Positions 1-6,235 of a stretch of 9,198 bases of DNA are shown here, piece after piece. The notes below the pieces were generated by a model that saw only the letters and a program-made list of their open reading frames with translations, was not told where the DNA came from and did not search any database. Origin of the DNA: Candidatus Gastranaerophilales bacterium (GTDB lineage Bacteria; Cyanobacteriota; Vampirovibrionia; Gastranaerophilales; Gastranaerophilaceae); the NCBI GenBank assembly GCA_900766355.1, contig CAAFVD010000019.1, forward strand, positions 1-9,198. The letters are read 5' to 3'. A program made the translations under genes and the position numbers. The number at the start of each line of letters is the position of its first letter. Position 1 is the stretch's first letter.

Positions 1-19
1 AAAAAATTTTTAATTATTT

Positions 20-25
20 TTACTT
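20..25 (+). promoter_or_regulatory. Initiator-like element of the 98-residue gene (one mismatch)
   Basis: The hexamer TTACTT differs by one base from the trichomonad initiator TCA(+1)Y(T/A). Its A is at 22, giving a 10-nt leader before the ATG at 32. That spacing matches the exact initiators elsewhere in the window. The assignment rests on position and similarity only. Confidence 0.35.
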
Positions 26-31
26 TTATTT

Positions 32-328
32 ATGGAAGCTTGGAATATCACACACATTCTCTACACTCAACGTAGTGAAAACTCAAATCCTCGAATCACT
101 TTTTACGTATTAAACAAAAATAATAAAACAATAACCTATGAAATGGACTGGTATGATATACCAAGAAATGAATTTAGATTATGGCTTTATGATATTATTC
201 AAAAAGATTACGAAGCTGCTCTTGAATTCATCGAATGGTATTATTGTTATAATTATCGTAAATCAGATGAAGAGAAAAAATTATTTTTTAAAAAATATGG
301 TTGTAAAGTCGTAAACTTTGATAAATAA
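32..328 (+). CDS. Hypothetical protein, 98 residues
   Basis: This is a complete small ORF from ATG (32-34) to TAA. The stop is embedded in TAAAAA, which fits a trichomonad poly(A) signal. I do not recognise the family. The protein is rich in aromatic residues (many Tyr and Trp, for example IEWYYCYNYRK near residues 70-80) and has a lysine-rich C-terminal third. No signal peptide or membrane segment is evident. It converges with the leftward gene ending at 352, with a 23-bp gap. It may be an accessory gene of the element. A one-mismatch initiator lies 10 nt before the ATG, which supports this start. Confidence 0.6.
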   Translation: MEAWNITHILYTQRSENSNPRITFYVLNKNNKTITYEMDWYDIPRNEFRLWLYDIIQKDYEAALEFIEWYYCYNYRKSDEEKKLFFKKYGCKVVNFDK

Positions 329-351
329 AAATATAATTAATTAATTGTTTA

Positions 352-714
352 TTAAAAGAGTTTAAACTCAAAATGTTCCCATTTTTCTAGAAATTCGCCC
401 AATGTGATGTCCATGTCGATTAGCTTGTTCATTGAATCTTGTACTTCTTCAAAGCGCTTATCCGAAACTTTTACGTCTTTTAACCATTCGTCATCGCAAG
501 AAATATAATCTGATGCGATGTCGAAGACGACGTCATGGATAAAATCTTTGAGATTTTTTTCTTCATCGAGAACATCATCTATAGTATAAATACAGATGAT
601 TTCACGATTTTTTTCATCCCTTAGTTTTAAATAAACTTCAGGGAATGAAGAGGGTTTCCTTTGAACACCCCAGCACTTAAAGATAAAAATCATATTAGAT
701 TTAAGAACGGCCAT
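352..714 (-). CDS. Hypothetical protein, 120 residues
   Basis: The ORF runs leftward from an ATG at 714 to a TAATAAA stop/poly(A) context. I do not recognise the family. After a short hydrophobic start (SNMIFIFKCWGV) the protein becomes strongly acidic, with a run like IDDVLDEEKNLKDFIHDVV around residues 45-65, and it ends in an aromatic-rich tail. No membrane span is clear. By hand count of two 60-base rows the G+C is about 38%, clearly above the neighbouring ATPase gene, so it may have a different origin or codon bias. It diverges from the gene at 758 with 43 bp between start codons. No exact initiator was found upstream. Confidence 0.6.
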   Translation of the reverse strand: MAVLKSNMIFIFKCWGVQRKPSSFPEVYLKLRDEKNREIICIYTIDDVLDEEKNLKDFIHDVVFDIASDYISCDDEWLKDVKVSDKRFEEVQDSMNKLIDMDITLGEFLEKWEHFEFKLF

Positions 715-757
715 GTATTTGAAAAAGTTGTGGTTCTTTTGAATAAATTAGAGCCTT

Positions 758-1090
758 ATGTCTATAAGAACTTTACGTTCAAAGAGCAGGATAATATCCT
801 TTATTCTTCTTGAAAATGAAGCAATATTCATTTGGGAAAGAAGTGACGGTATTTTGCGTAAGGTGAGTGCACTAAAAAGTAATATTGATGCACATTCAAT
901 GTGTATTTATATTACGAAAATACACCGAGACGCAAAAACCAAAAGATTAGGTGAGGAAGCAGGAAATGTCTTCAAAGTCTGGGTACGAGGCGAAACAAAT
1001 GAAACAATTTATTTCGATCTCAAAAAAGATATTGAAGAAGGATTTCATGATATTCGAATTCGAATTCCGTTTATTCACTTAATTGAATAA
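758..1090 (+). CDS. Hypothetical protein, 110 residues
   Basis: The ORF runs from ATG (758-760) to a TAAAAA stop context. An in-frame TAG lies a few codons upstream, so the protein cannot start earlier. I do not recognise the family. It begins basic (SIRTLRSKSR) and then alternates short hydrophobic and charged stretches that look like a small beta-rich domain (IISFILLENEAIFIWERSD, then VFKVWVRGETNETIYFDL). It ends with DIRIRIPFIHLIE. It converges with the gene at 1110-1505, with only 19 bp between stops. No initiator motif could be found in the 40 bp upstream, so the promoter is unclear. Confidence 0.55.
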   Translation: MSIRTLRSKSRIISFILLENEAIFIWERSDGILRKVSALKSNIDAHSMCIYITKIHRDAKTKRLGEEAGNVFKVWVRGETNETIYFDLKKDIEEGFHDIRIRIPFIHLIE

Positions 1091-1109
1091 AAATTAATTA
1101 ATATATTAT

Positions 1110-1505
1110 TTATTCATTTTGCGCTTGTTCTTGATTATTACTTAGTTCGATAAAAGCATTTAGTTTTTCAAGTTTATCGGAAATATTTAAATATTTTTTG
1201 CCATAATCATTATAAATTTCTTTTATAATATCAGGCTTCGCTAATAAATAAGCAGATTCTAAATTTTCGACACTTACGTTGTCAAGTTTTTTAACTGGCG
1301 TAATTTTATACTTATCATTAATAAATCTTATAATCTTTTTACCCACATTTTGATGATAACTATTGTAAACAGTAATTGTTAAAGTTATAATATTTTCTAA
1401 TTTTCCATTTTTTGTATAGTTTACTGTGTGAGAAGGATTGATATTCATTGATGTAAAACCAACATCACCAAATTCCTTGCCTAAGCACTCGAACAACGCT
1501 TCCAT
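1110..1505 (-). CDS. Hypothetical protein, 131 residues, divergent partner of the ATPase gene
   Basis: This leftward ORF starts at an ATG at 1505 and has a TAAAT stop context. I do not recognise the product. The first half (residues 1-70) reads like a beta-strand-rich domain (NIITLTITVYNSYHQNVGKK). The second half is helical and charged, ending in a Gln/Asn/Glu tail. Its start codon is 2 bp from the ATPase start codon on the other strand. An exact initiator on this strand (1513-1518) lies inside the first codons of the ATPase gene. This firmly supports the chosen start and shows how compressed the locus is. The conserved-looking divergent arrangement hints at a role connected to the virion module, but that is only context. 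Confidence 0.65.
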   Translation of the reverse strand: MEALFECLGKEFGDVGFTSMNINPSHTVNYTKNGKLENIITLTITVYNSYHQNVGKKIIRFINDKYKITPVKKLDNVSVENLESAYLLAKPDIIKEIYNDYGKKYLNISDKLEKLNAFIELSNNQEQAQNE

Positions 1506-1507
1506 TT

Positions 1508-2356
1508 ATGAAAAATGAATCAAACGTTCTTTTAAAATATTTATTATTATATATGAGACCTAGTAATCTTGATTTATCACGATTAGATGAAATGATAAAT
1601 TATTGTTTAGAATCTAATCTAAATAAATTAGAAGATGAATTAATTAGAGAAATTCATCCACAAATTAATGTTCAATATAATTCTTTAAATATTGCTGTAG
1701 GAAGACAAAGAAGTGGTAAAACATATTCAATCATTCGTGAAATTATTAAAATATCAAATGTTTGTCCTCGTACACATTTATTAGTTTATATAAATAAAGA
1801 AGGTGCAGCATCAGATCCAACATTTGAATCTTTAAAAAGTTTAATTAGAATTCCTATTAAATATGTACCAGAAAATAAAGCAGAAGAATATATTCAAGAA
1901 TTACTTAAATGGAAAATGTTATATAACTATATTAAGGATAAAAGTGCTGAAAATAAAATTCAAGAATCTCAAATAAGACAGATGTTTGATTTTTTAAAAA
2001 TTAATAATTTTGATAATACAACTTTACATACTTTAATATTTTTTGAAGATGCAGCAAACAGTAAATTATTTAATAAGACAACTAATTATTTTAATCAGTT
2101 ATTTACTCGTTTAGCTCATGTACAGTGTTCTGTTTTTATTGCTGTTCAATTTTGGAAATCTCTCCCTACAGAAATTAAATCAAATGCTTCAACAATTTTT
2201 ATTTTTCCTAGATTCTCAAAAGAACAATTAAGATATATATTAAGACAAGTTCCTTTACCCTATACATTTGAACAAATATTAGATGTTTATACGAAATTAA
2301 ATGAAAATGAAAAATTAATTGTTAATATCAATGATCAAGACGTTAAAATTGAATAA
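1508..2356 (+). CDS. Genome-packaging ATPase of the FtsK-HerA / A32-like type
   Basis: The 282-residue P-loop ATPase is predicted to pump element DNA into the capsid. A Walker A motif GRQRSGKT lies at residues 65-72. A Walker B-type hydrophobic stretch ending in acids (TLIFFEDAA) is at about 175-183. A segment at about 210-233 (AVQFWKSLPTEIKSN followed by STIFIF) matches the region downstream of Walker B in A32-like packaging ATPases, where a Gln ends a strand and an Asn follows. The length is normal for Polinton ATPases. The N-terminal 60 residues are helical. G+C is very low, about 13-30% by 60-base row. No clear initiator was found before this ATG, whose leader must lie inside the divergent gene. 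The stop is in TAAAAAATTTTT. The nucleotide-binding motifs make the P-loop call firm; packaging is inferred from motifs and the capsid neighbour. Confidence 0.88.
   Translation: MKNESNVLLKYLLLYMRPSNLDLSRLDEMINYCLESNLNKLEDELIREIHPQINVQYNSLNIAVGRQRSGKTYSIIREIIKISNVCPRTHLLVYINKEGAASDPTFESLKSLIRIPIKYVPENKAEEYIQELLKWKMLYNYIKDKSAENKIQESQIRQMFDFLKINNFDNTTLHTLIFFEDAANSKLFNKTTNYFNQLFTRLAHVQCSVFIAVQFWKSLPTEIKSNASTIFIFPRFSKEQLRYILRQVPLPYTFEQILDVYTKLNENEKLIVNINDQDVKIE
1513..1518 (-). promoter_or_regulatory. Initiator (Inr) of the 131-residue gene
   Basis: TCATTT is read on the minus strand, with the presumed +1 A at 1516 and an 11-nt leader before the ATG at 1505. It exactly matches the Trichomonas TCA(+1)Y(T/A) initiator and sits inside codons 2-4 of the divergent ATPase gene. 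Confidence 0.6.
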
Positions 2357-2390
2357 AAAATTTTTGTATAAAAACGGTTGTTTACTTACT

Positions 2391-2396
2391 TCACTT
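2391..2396 (+). promoter_or_regulatory. Initiator (Inr) of the 130-residue gene
   Basis: TCACTT matches the Trichomonas TCA(+1)Y(T/A) initiator exactly. The presumed +1 A is at 2393, giving a 10-nt leader before the ATG at 2403. It fixes the start of the downstream gene at 2403 rather than at the upstream in-frame ATG at 2319. Confidence 0.65.
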
Positions 2397-2402
2397 CGCA
2401 AG

Positions 2403-2795
2403 ATGTTCTTCTGCGCAAAAGCCTTTAGGTCTTTCGTTAACGAGCACGACGGCGTTAACGGTGATGTCGTAATAATCTACGACCCTGGCGATGTGTTCCG
2501 GACCAAGTATAACACCATCGCCTTGAAACCGTTAGGTGTTGTCGTGTATGACCAAAACGGGAAGCCGGAGGTGTCAACACATTCAACTGTGTTGACATTA
2601 TGCCGAGGCAAACAACCAATTGTTTGCCTGCCTCCGAGTATGGTGCATTTTTCACCAAATGCTCGGTTGCAAGGTGTAATCCTCAAACCAACTCGGACTT
2701 CCAAGGAAGGACGAGAATATGCTCCTTGTGTCGGAATCGACAATCTCAGTGATGATTTCGTCCAAACAATCTTGAACGGAATCGTTACTGAATAA
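2403..2795 (+). CDS. G+C-rich beta-strand protein of unknown function, 130 residues
   Basis: An upstream in-frame ATG at 2319 exists, but it overlaps the ATPase 3' end. The exact initiator 10 nt before 2403 favours this start. I do not recognise the family. The sequence looks all-beta: GDVVIIYDPGD near residue 20, PLGVVVYDQNGK near 50, then strands around VLTLCRGKQPIVCLPPS. This GDVV / LGVVV pattern loosely recalls the barrel at the end of the fibre protein at 4361-6208 (GDIILYDG, IVGVV). By hand count, four rows from 2461 to 2700 give about 48% G+C, against roughly 22% in the adjoining ATPase gene. Codon choice (GGC, CCG, CTC, ACC) is therefore unlike its neighbours. Possibilities are recent capture from the host or another element, or strong selection for expression. 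It converges with the integrase gene, 13 bp from stop to stop. Confidence 0.7.
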   Translation: MFFCAKAFRSFVNEHDGVNGDVVIIYDPGDVFRTKYNTIALKPLGVVVYDQNGKPEVSTHSTVLTLCRGKQPIVCLPPSMVHFSPNARLQGVILKPTRTSKEGREYAPCVGIDNLSDDFVQTILNGIVTE

Positions 2796-2808
2796 GTTCA
2801 ATAAAAAA

Positions 2809-3966
2809 TTAATTTCTTGAAATTTTTATTCTTGTTGTTTTTTCTTCTTCTCCAGTTCTTGTGTTTCTTATAATGTATAAATTATTGTGATTTTTAACTA
2901 CTTCATATGGATCAATTTTAGTCATTCTTCTTCTTTTTCCAAGAGCATCGGTATCATTCATTACTTTAACTATTGTTCCTGGAGGAAGCTGCCATCCTAC
3001 TTTTTCTTTTATTTTATTATTCTCATAAATTAATCTTTCGATAATTTGTATTTCTAATTTTATATCATTATGAACCATTTCAGGACTTGTTTTATTATTT
3101 AATAATTTAGTTAATGTTTTATGAGGTCTTTTATTATATTCTGAAACAAATTTATATAATTCTTTTTGAGGTATTAATTTTCCATAACCTTCGTCATAAA
3201 AATGATCTTTAATTGTTCGAATTACTCTATCAACAATAGCAAGACTAGTATGATTTGGACTAGTTCCTTCATCAGTTTTAATTCTAAAAACAGGTTCATA
3301 TATAATTTTTCGTTTATCATAAATAAATCTTTTAATAAAATTACTATTAAAAGCTGCTTCTGAATCAGATCTAATAATACTTGGATTCCAACCTTGTTCA
3401 AATAAATTTTGCATCGCTAAAAATATTGGTAATGTTGACTTTTTTTCGATTTTATTTTTACCTTTTATTTTTACATTAATATTTGTTCTAGTTATAAATA
3501 AATATCTTGTATTAACTTCAATCGCAATTAAATAACAATTATTTTTGGAATAAAATAAATCAATTTGATAACTACCTGGAAATGAAACATGATGTAAGGC
3601 ATATAATTTTTTATTCTTTTTATAATCAAAATTTCGATCTGTTTTTTCTGTTCTTTTAATTGGTTGAATATCATCTTTATCTTCAACATTTATTTCTTCA
3701 ACAATTTTTTCATCTTTTTTATCTAATAATGCTATCTTTTGTGAAATATAAGTTGCATACCAGTCATCAATTGTTCTATTTCCAAAACGAAGTTTAGAAA
3801 TTATTGGATTTTTTAGATTATTTAAATAATAATTTTTAATATTTATATCAGGAATATTATTAATTAAATGAAATTTAAATTGCGTTTTATCAAGACAATC
3901 AGGTATTAAAAATATTTGATTTATAACATTAAATAAATTATCAAACTCAATATTGTTAAAATCCAT
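2809..3966 (-). CDS. Retrovirus-like integrase (rve / Polinton c-integrase type)
   Basis: The 385-residue protein is predicted to insert the element into host DNA. The RNase H-fold core is recognisable. The first acidic residue is D136 in YQIDLFY. The second is D201 in RSDSEAAF. The third catalytic position falls in IVDRVIRTIKD, where D246 stands in place of the usual Glu. The segment FVSEYNKRPHKTL (about 273-285) is the typical post-catalytic helix of rve integrases. The C-terminus (about 324-385) contains PPGTIVKVM and a basic GKRRRMTK stretch followed by YEVV and LYIIRNTRTGE, resembling the SH3-like DNA-binding domain of such integrases. No HHCC zinc finger is evident at the N-terminus and no clear chromodomain was seen. 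The ORF is open to 4086, but only from a TTG. ATG at 3966 is preceded by an exact initiator, so I chose it. Confidence 0.9.
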   Translation of the reverse strand: MDFNNIEFDNLFNVINQIFLIPDCLDKTQFKFHLINNIPDINIKNYYLNNLKNPIISKLRFGNRTIDDWYATYISQKIALLDKKDEKIVEEINVEDKDDIQPIKRTEKTDRNFDYKKNKKLYALHHVSFPGSYQIDLFYSKNNCYLIAIEVNTRYLFITRTNINVKIKGKNKIEKKSTLPIFLAMQNLFEQGWNPSIIRSDSEAAFNSNFIKRFIYDKRKIIYEPVFRIKTDEGTSPNHTSLAIVDRVIRTIKDHFYDEGYGKLIPQKELYKFVSEYNKRPHKTLTKLLNNKTSPEMVHNDIKLEIQIIERLIYENNKIKEKVGWQLPPGTIVKVMNDTDALGKRRRMTKIDPYEVVKNHNNLYIIRNTRTGEEEKTTRIKISRN

Positions 3967-3976
3967 AATAAAAAAT

Positions 3977-3982
3977 AAATGA
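3977..3982 (-). promoter_or_regulatory. Initiator (Inr) of the integrase gene
   Basis: TCATTT is read on the minus strand, with +1 A at 3980 and a 14-nt leader before the ATG at 3966. A second TCATTT lies slightly upstream (3988-3993). Both fall in the 31-bp gap after the stop of the 57-residue gene, so the integrase appears to have its own promoter. Confidence 0.6.
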
Positions 3983-3997
3983 ATTAAAAATGATTTA

Positions 3998-4171
3998 TTA
4001 ACTATGAGTGTATTCTTGTTGTTCAATTGATGCAAGTGATTGTTTCGAAAGATCCTTATCTTCTGAATGACAGCAACAATTTTCAATTAAGGTAATAAAA
4101 CCGCATGTGACAATCGCACCGAAACCAAAAATAGCAAGACACAAACACACATCCATTGTTTCAAAGGTCAT
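3998..4171 (-). CDS. Small single-span, cysteine-rich membrane protein, 57 residues
   Basis: The ORF runs from an ATG at 4171 to TAATAAA. Residues 8-30 form a strongly hydrophobic stretch (VCLCLAIFGFGAIVTCGFIT), long enough for one membrane span. It is followed immediately by a Cys cluster (NCCCHSEDKD) and a polar tail. Six cysteines lie in or beside the span, and the juxtamembrane CCC could be acylated; both points are inference. No family is recognised. Its first 11 bases overlap the end of the 54-residue gene in another frame. An in-frame ATG at residue 6 is an alternative start. A near-initiator ACACTT (4178-4183) gives a 10-nt leader. The gene lies between the fibre and integrase genes. 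A virion membrane or host-membrane role is possible but unproven. Confidence 0.55.
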   Translation of the reverse strand: MTFETMDVCLCLAIFGFGAIVTCGFITLIENCCCHSEDKDLSKQSLASIEQQEYTHS

Positions 4172-4325
4172 TGTTTAAAGTGTTTCGGTTATTTTCTACA
4201 TAAACCGTAAAAATTGGTCTTTTATTAGGTTGATAACCGATTTCATCGTCTGAGTAAATACCAAGGTCTTCAAGAGTTAATGACTCTGAAAAATATTTTG
4301 GTGTTGAAGGACGTTCAATATTCAT
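4161..4325 (-). CDS. Small acidic hypothetical protein, 54 residues
   Basis: The ORF runs from an ATG at 4325 to a TGA, the only TGA stop among the predicted genes here. The protein is polar and lacks a membrane segment. It has a proline-bearing start (MNIERPSTPKYFSES), an acidic middle (TLEDLGIYSDDEIGY) and an Asn-rich end. I do not recognise it. Two overlapping exact initiators (4332-4337 and 4337-4342) lie immediately upstream, giving a leader of about 10 nt, which is the best evidence that this short frame is expressed. Its end overlaps the start of the 57-residue membrane protein by 11 bp, so the two may be linked in function or made from nearby starts. Confidence 0.5.
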   Translation of the reverse strand: MNIERPSTPKYFSESLTLEDLGIYSDDEIGYQPNKRPIFTVYVENNRNTLNNDL

Positions 4326-4331
4326 TAATAA

Positions 4332-4342
4332 AAATGAAATGA
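4332..4342 (-). promoter_or_regulatory. Tandem initiators (Inr) of the 54-residue gene
   Basis: Two TCATTT elements overlap by one base on the minus strand. The nearer one has +1 A at 4335 and a 10-nt leader before the ATG at 4325. Both match the trichomonad consensus exactly. Confidence 0.55.
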
Positions 4343-4360
4343 TTTTTTAAAAATTTTTTA

Positions 4361-6208
4361 TTAATCTTTAAAAATAGCAACTGTGTCTGGATCAATAATT
4401 GCTGTAACTACACCAACTATCATTCTCTGAATTCTAGTTGTTATCGGTTGAGATTCTCTAACAATATTGCCATCATATAAAATAATGTCACCTGGTTGAT
4501 AAGGCCATGAATCTCTAACTTTAAAGTAAAAATCACCATGTGTTGCAAAATCTATCGTATCTTGTTGTATAATTATATCTCTCTTAACCACATCACCTAT
4601 TGTTATTTTATCTCCTTTTTTATGCTTTGCAACAACAATACCTAAAAATTCTTTATAATACCCTGTGGGTTTAACTGATGGAATACAGTTTATACTGTCA
4701 GTTTCATTTATGTATTTTCCATCTTCTAATTTATATACCTTTCCACTCATAAATACAGGTGCACCAATTTCGTATTTATCCAAGTCTTCAGTAAGTGGTG
4801 CGTTGTGAGTAATTGTTGTGTTCATCTGCTTATTTGAAGTACAATCAATATAACCAGCTCTTTTACCTTGATAATTATAAAAATCTAAATTATGATTTGA
4901 AAGTGAATAAATTCTCCATTCATATGATGTAGTTGAATCACTTCGATTAAACTCTAAATATGTATCTACTGCTTGCGTATCAGGTCTATTTTTATCTTCT
5001 CCAAAACTAAATAATTTTGTATCATCTTGTTTTCTTATTGATAATGAAGTTTCATTATCACCATAAAAGCCTAATGAATTTCCAAAATTTAAAAAGGTGT
5101 GTTTTTCTCCAGTGACTTGTTTATCGCCCAATGACATGAATTTATAATCATTATTATCATACATATTTAATTTCCCGTTTCCACCATCACGTTCTACGTC
5201 GAATTTTATACATTTATATGTTCCTTCATCTGATATAAATGTTAATGAATTACCTATATTACAATTACCTTTTGAATCAACGTAAGGATAAAATGGTTCT
5301 TCAGCGTACCAGTACATCGAACCATCAGATAGGGGCGGGACACAAATATCACTAATTTTTTCCACGTCTAAATTACCTTTAATAACTATGTTATTGTTAA
5401 ATTCTGTATGTGTGTGATTTGCAAGTGCGAGTTCTGGTTTATCTTCTAAATCGTTAAATGAGTGAGTATGTTCTTTTGAAGCATATTTATCATCATGGTT
5501 ATGCTCAGATGGAGTAAAAGTTTCTGGAATGTCAGTTAATGAATTATATGAGTGTGCGTGAGTTAATGTAGCGTAAACTGTATCATGGTTATGATCAGTT
5601 TTTGCTAAAGTATCTATGTCTGTAATATCATTTGTTGTATGTGAATGAGACAATAAAGCATATTTATCATCATGATTATGTGTATTTAAAGATATTGTTG
5701 AAGGATTAATACCATTTAATGTTGCCACCGTAAATTCGCTAGGAAATGTTGCTTTATCATTAAATATTGATAATTGTTTTCCTCCATTTACCCTTATGAA
5801 GGCATATTTTCCCTCTTTATCATCACCAAAACCCAATACTGCTGATTCCCCATCTTTTCCGTTTTTACCAAATGTAAAATAAGTATAAGCAGCCTTAGAT
5901 GAAAATAAATTTAATCTTTTAGAGTTTATAGTTAAATCATTATTGATTGTAGTATGAGTATGATTTGTGTTTGACTTATTTTCCAATCCTTTATTAAGTT
6001 CATCTTTTTTACAGTAATCAGTTAAATTAGCTGCAATTAAATTTGTTGATATTCTTTCAACATCTTTACTATCTGTTTTTGTATCTAAAGCACTTTTATC
6101 AGCTTTTTTAGCTAATTCAGTTACTAGATCCTTTTTTAAAACAAAATTATCTGTATTTACAATTGGGCTTTCTTGAACAAATTTTGTTGTTGGTTGAATA
6201 CTTATCAT
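4361..6208 (-). CDS. Phage-type fibre protein with eight HxH motifs (putative virion spike)
   Basis: The 615-residue protein is built like a bacteriophage tail fibre. The N-terminal 80 residues have the coiled-coil character common in phage fibres (LVTELAKKADKSALDTKTD). HxH motifs occur at residues 83-85, 177-179, 188-190, 206-208, 217-219, 236-238, 247-249 and 265-267. From 177 they form three ~30-residue units that begin HNHD[DT]xYA and contain a second HxH and an [ND]xLxDxPE-like stretch. In phage fibres such histidines coordinate metal along a trimer axis; that function is carried over here by analogy. The C-terminal 150 residues look like a beta barrel pair (LGIVVAKHKKGDKITIGDVV, then GDIILYDG and IVGVV). 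The likely role is attachment to a host surface, from a capsid vertex. The ATG at 6208 is preceded by TTATTTTATATTAT, an initiator-like sequence with C changed to T. Confidence 0.82.
   Translation of the reverse strand: MISIQPTTKFVQESPIVNTDNFVLKKDLVTELAKKADKSALDTKTDSKDVERISTNLIAANLTDYCKKDELNKGLENKSNTNHTHTTINNDLTINSKRLNLFSSKAAYTYFTFGKNGKDGESAVLGFGDDKEGKYAFIRVNGGKQLSIFNDKATFPSEFTVATLNGINPSTISLNTHNHDDKYALLSHSHTTNDITDIDTLAKTDHNHDTVYATLTHAHSYNSLTDIPETFTPSEHNHDDKYASKEHTHSFNDLEDKPELALANHTHTEFNNNIVIKGNLDVEKISDICVPPLSDGSMYWYAEEPFYPYVDSKGNCNIGNSLTFISDEGTYKCIKFDVERDGGNGKLNMYDNNDYKFMSLGDKQVTGEKHTFLNFGNSLGFYGDNETSLSIRKQDDTKLFSFGEDKNRPDTQAVDTYLEFNRSDSTTSYEWRIYSLSNHNLDFYNYQGKRAGYIDCTSNKQMNTTITHNAPLTEDLDKYEIGAPVFMSGKVYKLEDGKYINETDSINCIPSVKPTGYYKEFLGIVVAKHKKGDKITIGDVVKRDIIIQQDTIDFATHGDFYFKVRDSWPYQPGDIILYDGNIVRESQPITTRIQRMIVGVVTAIIDPDTVAIFKD
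5408..5680 (-). repeat. Three ~30-residue HxH repeat units within the fibre gene
   Basis: The units cover fibre residues 177-205, 206-235 and 236-267. Each opens with HNHD and contains a second HxH 11 residues later (HSH, HAH, HTH). An extra HTH closes the last unit. The repeat is visible in protein but diverged in DNA, so it is not a recent tandem duplication. Confidence 0.8.
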
Positions 6209-6211
6209 ATA

Positions 6212-6225
6212 ATATAAAATAAAAA
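6212..6225 (-). promoter_or_regulatory. Initiator-like element of the fibre gene (one mismatch)
   Basis: Read on the minus strand, TTATTTTATATTAT directly precedes the fibre ATG. It is close to TCATTTTATATT before the 75-residue gene, with C changed to T at the initiator. Spacing from the presumed A to the ATG is about 12 nt. The call is tentative. Confidence 0.3.
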
Positions 6226-6235
6226 TAAAAATTTT

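Noticed and set aside
1..31. Terminal inverted repeat at the left edge
   Set aside because: The edge is only an A/T tract, no matching inverted copy was found at the right edge, and the right edge cuts through a gene.
2319..2402. Upstream ATG of the G+C-rich gene at 2319
   Set aside because: This stretch overlaps the end of the ATPase gene and has its A+T-rich composition. The initiator at 2391 gives a start at 2403.
2455..2743. Two open frames on the minus strand inside the G+C-rich gene
   Set aside because: They are antisense shadows caused by the low stop frequency of G+C-rich DNA; no ATG-proximal initiator or recognisable protein.
3000..3120. Chromodomain at the C-terminus of the integrase
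   Set aside because: The C-terminal sequence reads as an SH3-like integrase domain; the aromatic cage pattern of a chromodomain is not seen.
3967..4086. Extension of the integrase frame upstream to 4086
   Set aside because: It begins with TTG, lacks a promoter, and the extra 40 residues are a shadow of the 57-residue membrane protein. The initiator supports a start at 3966.
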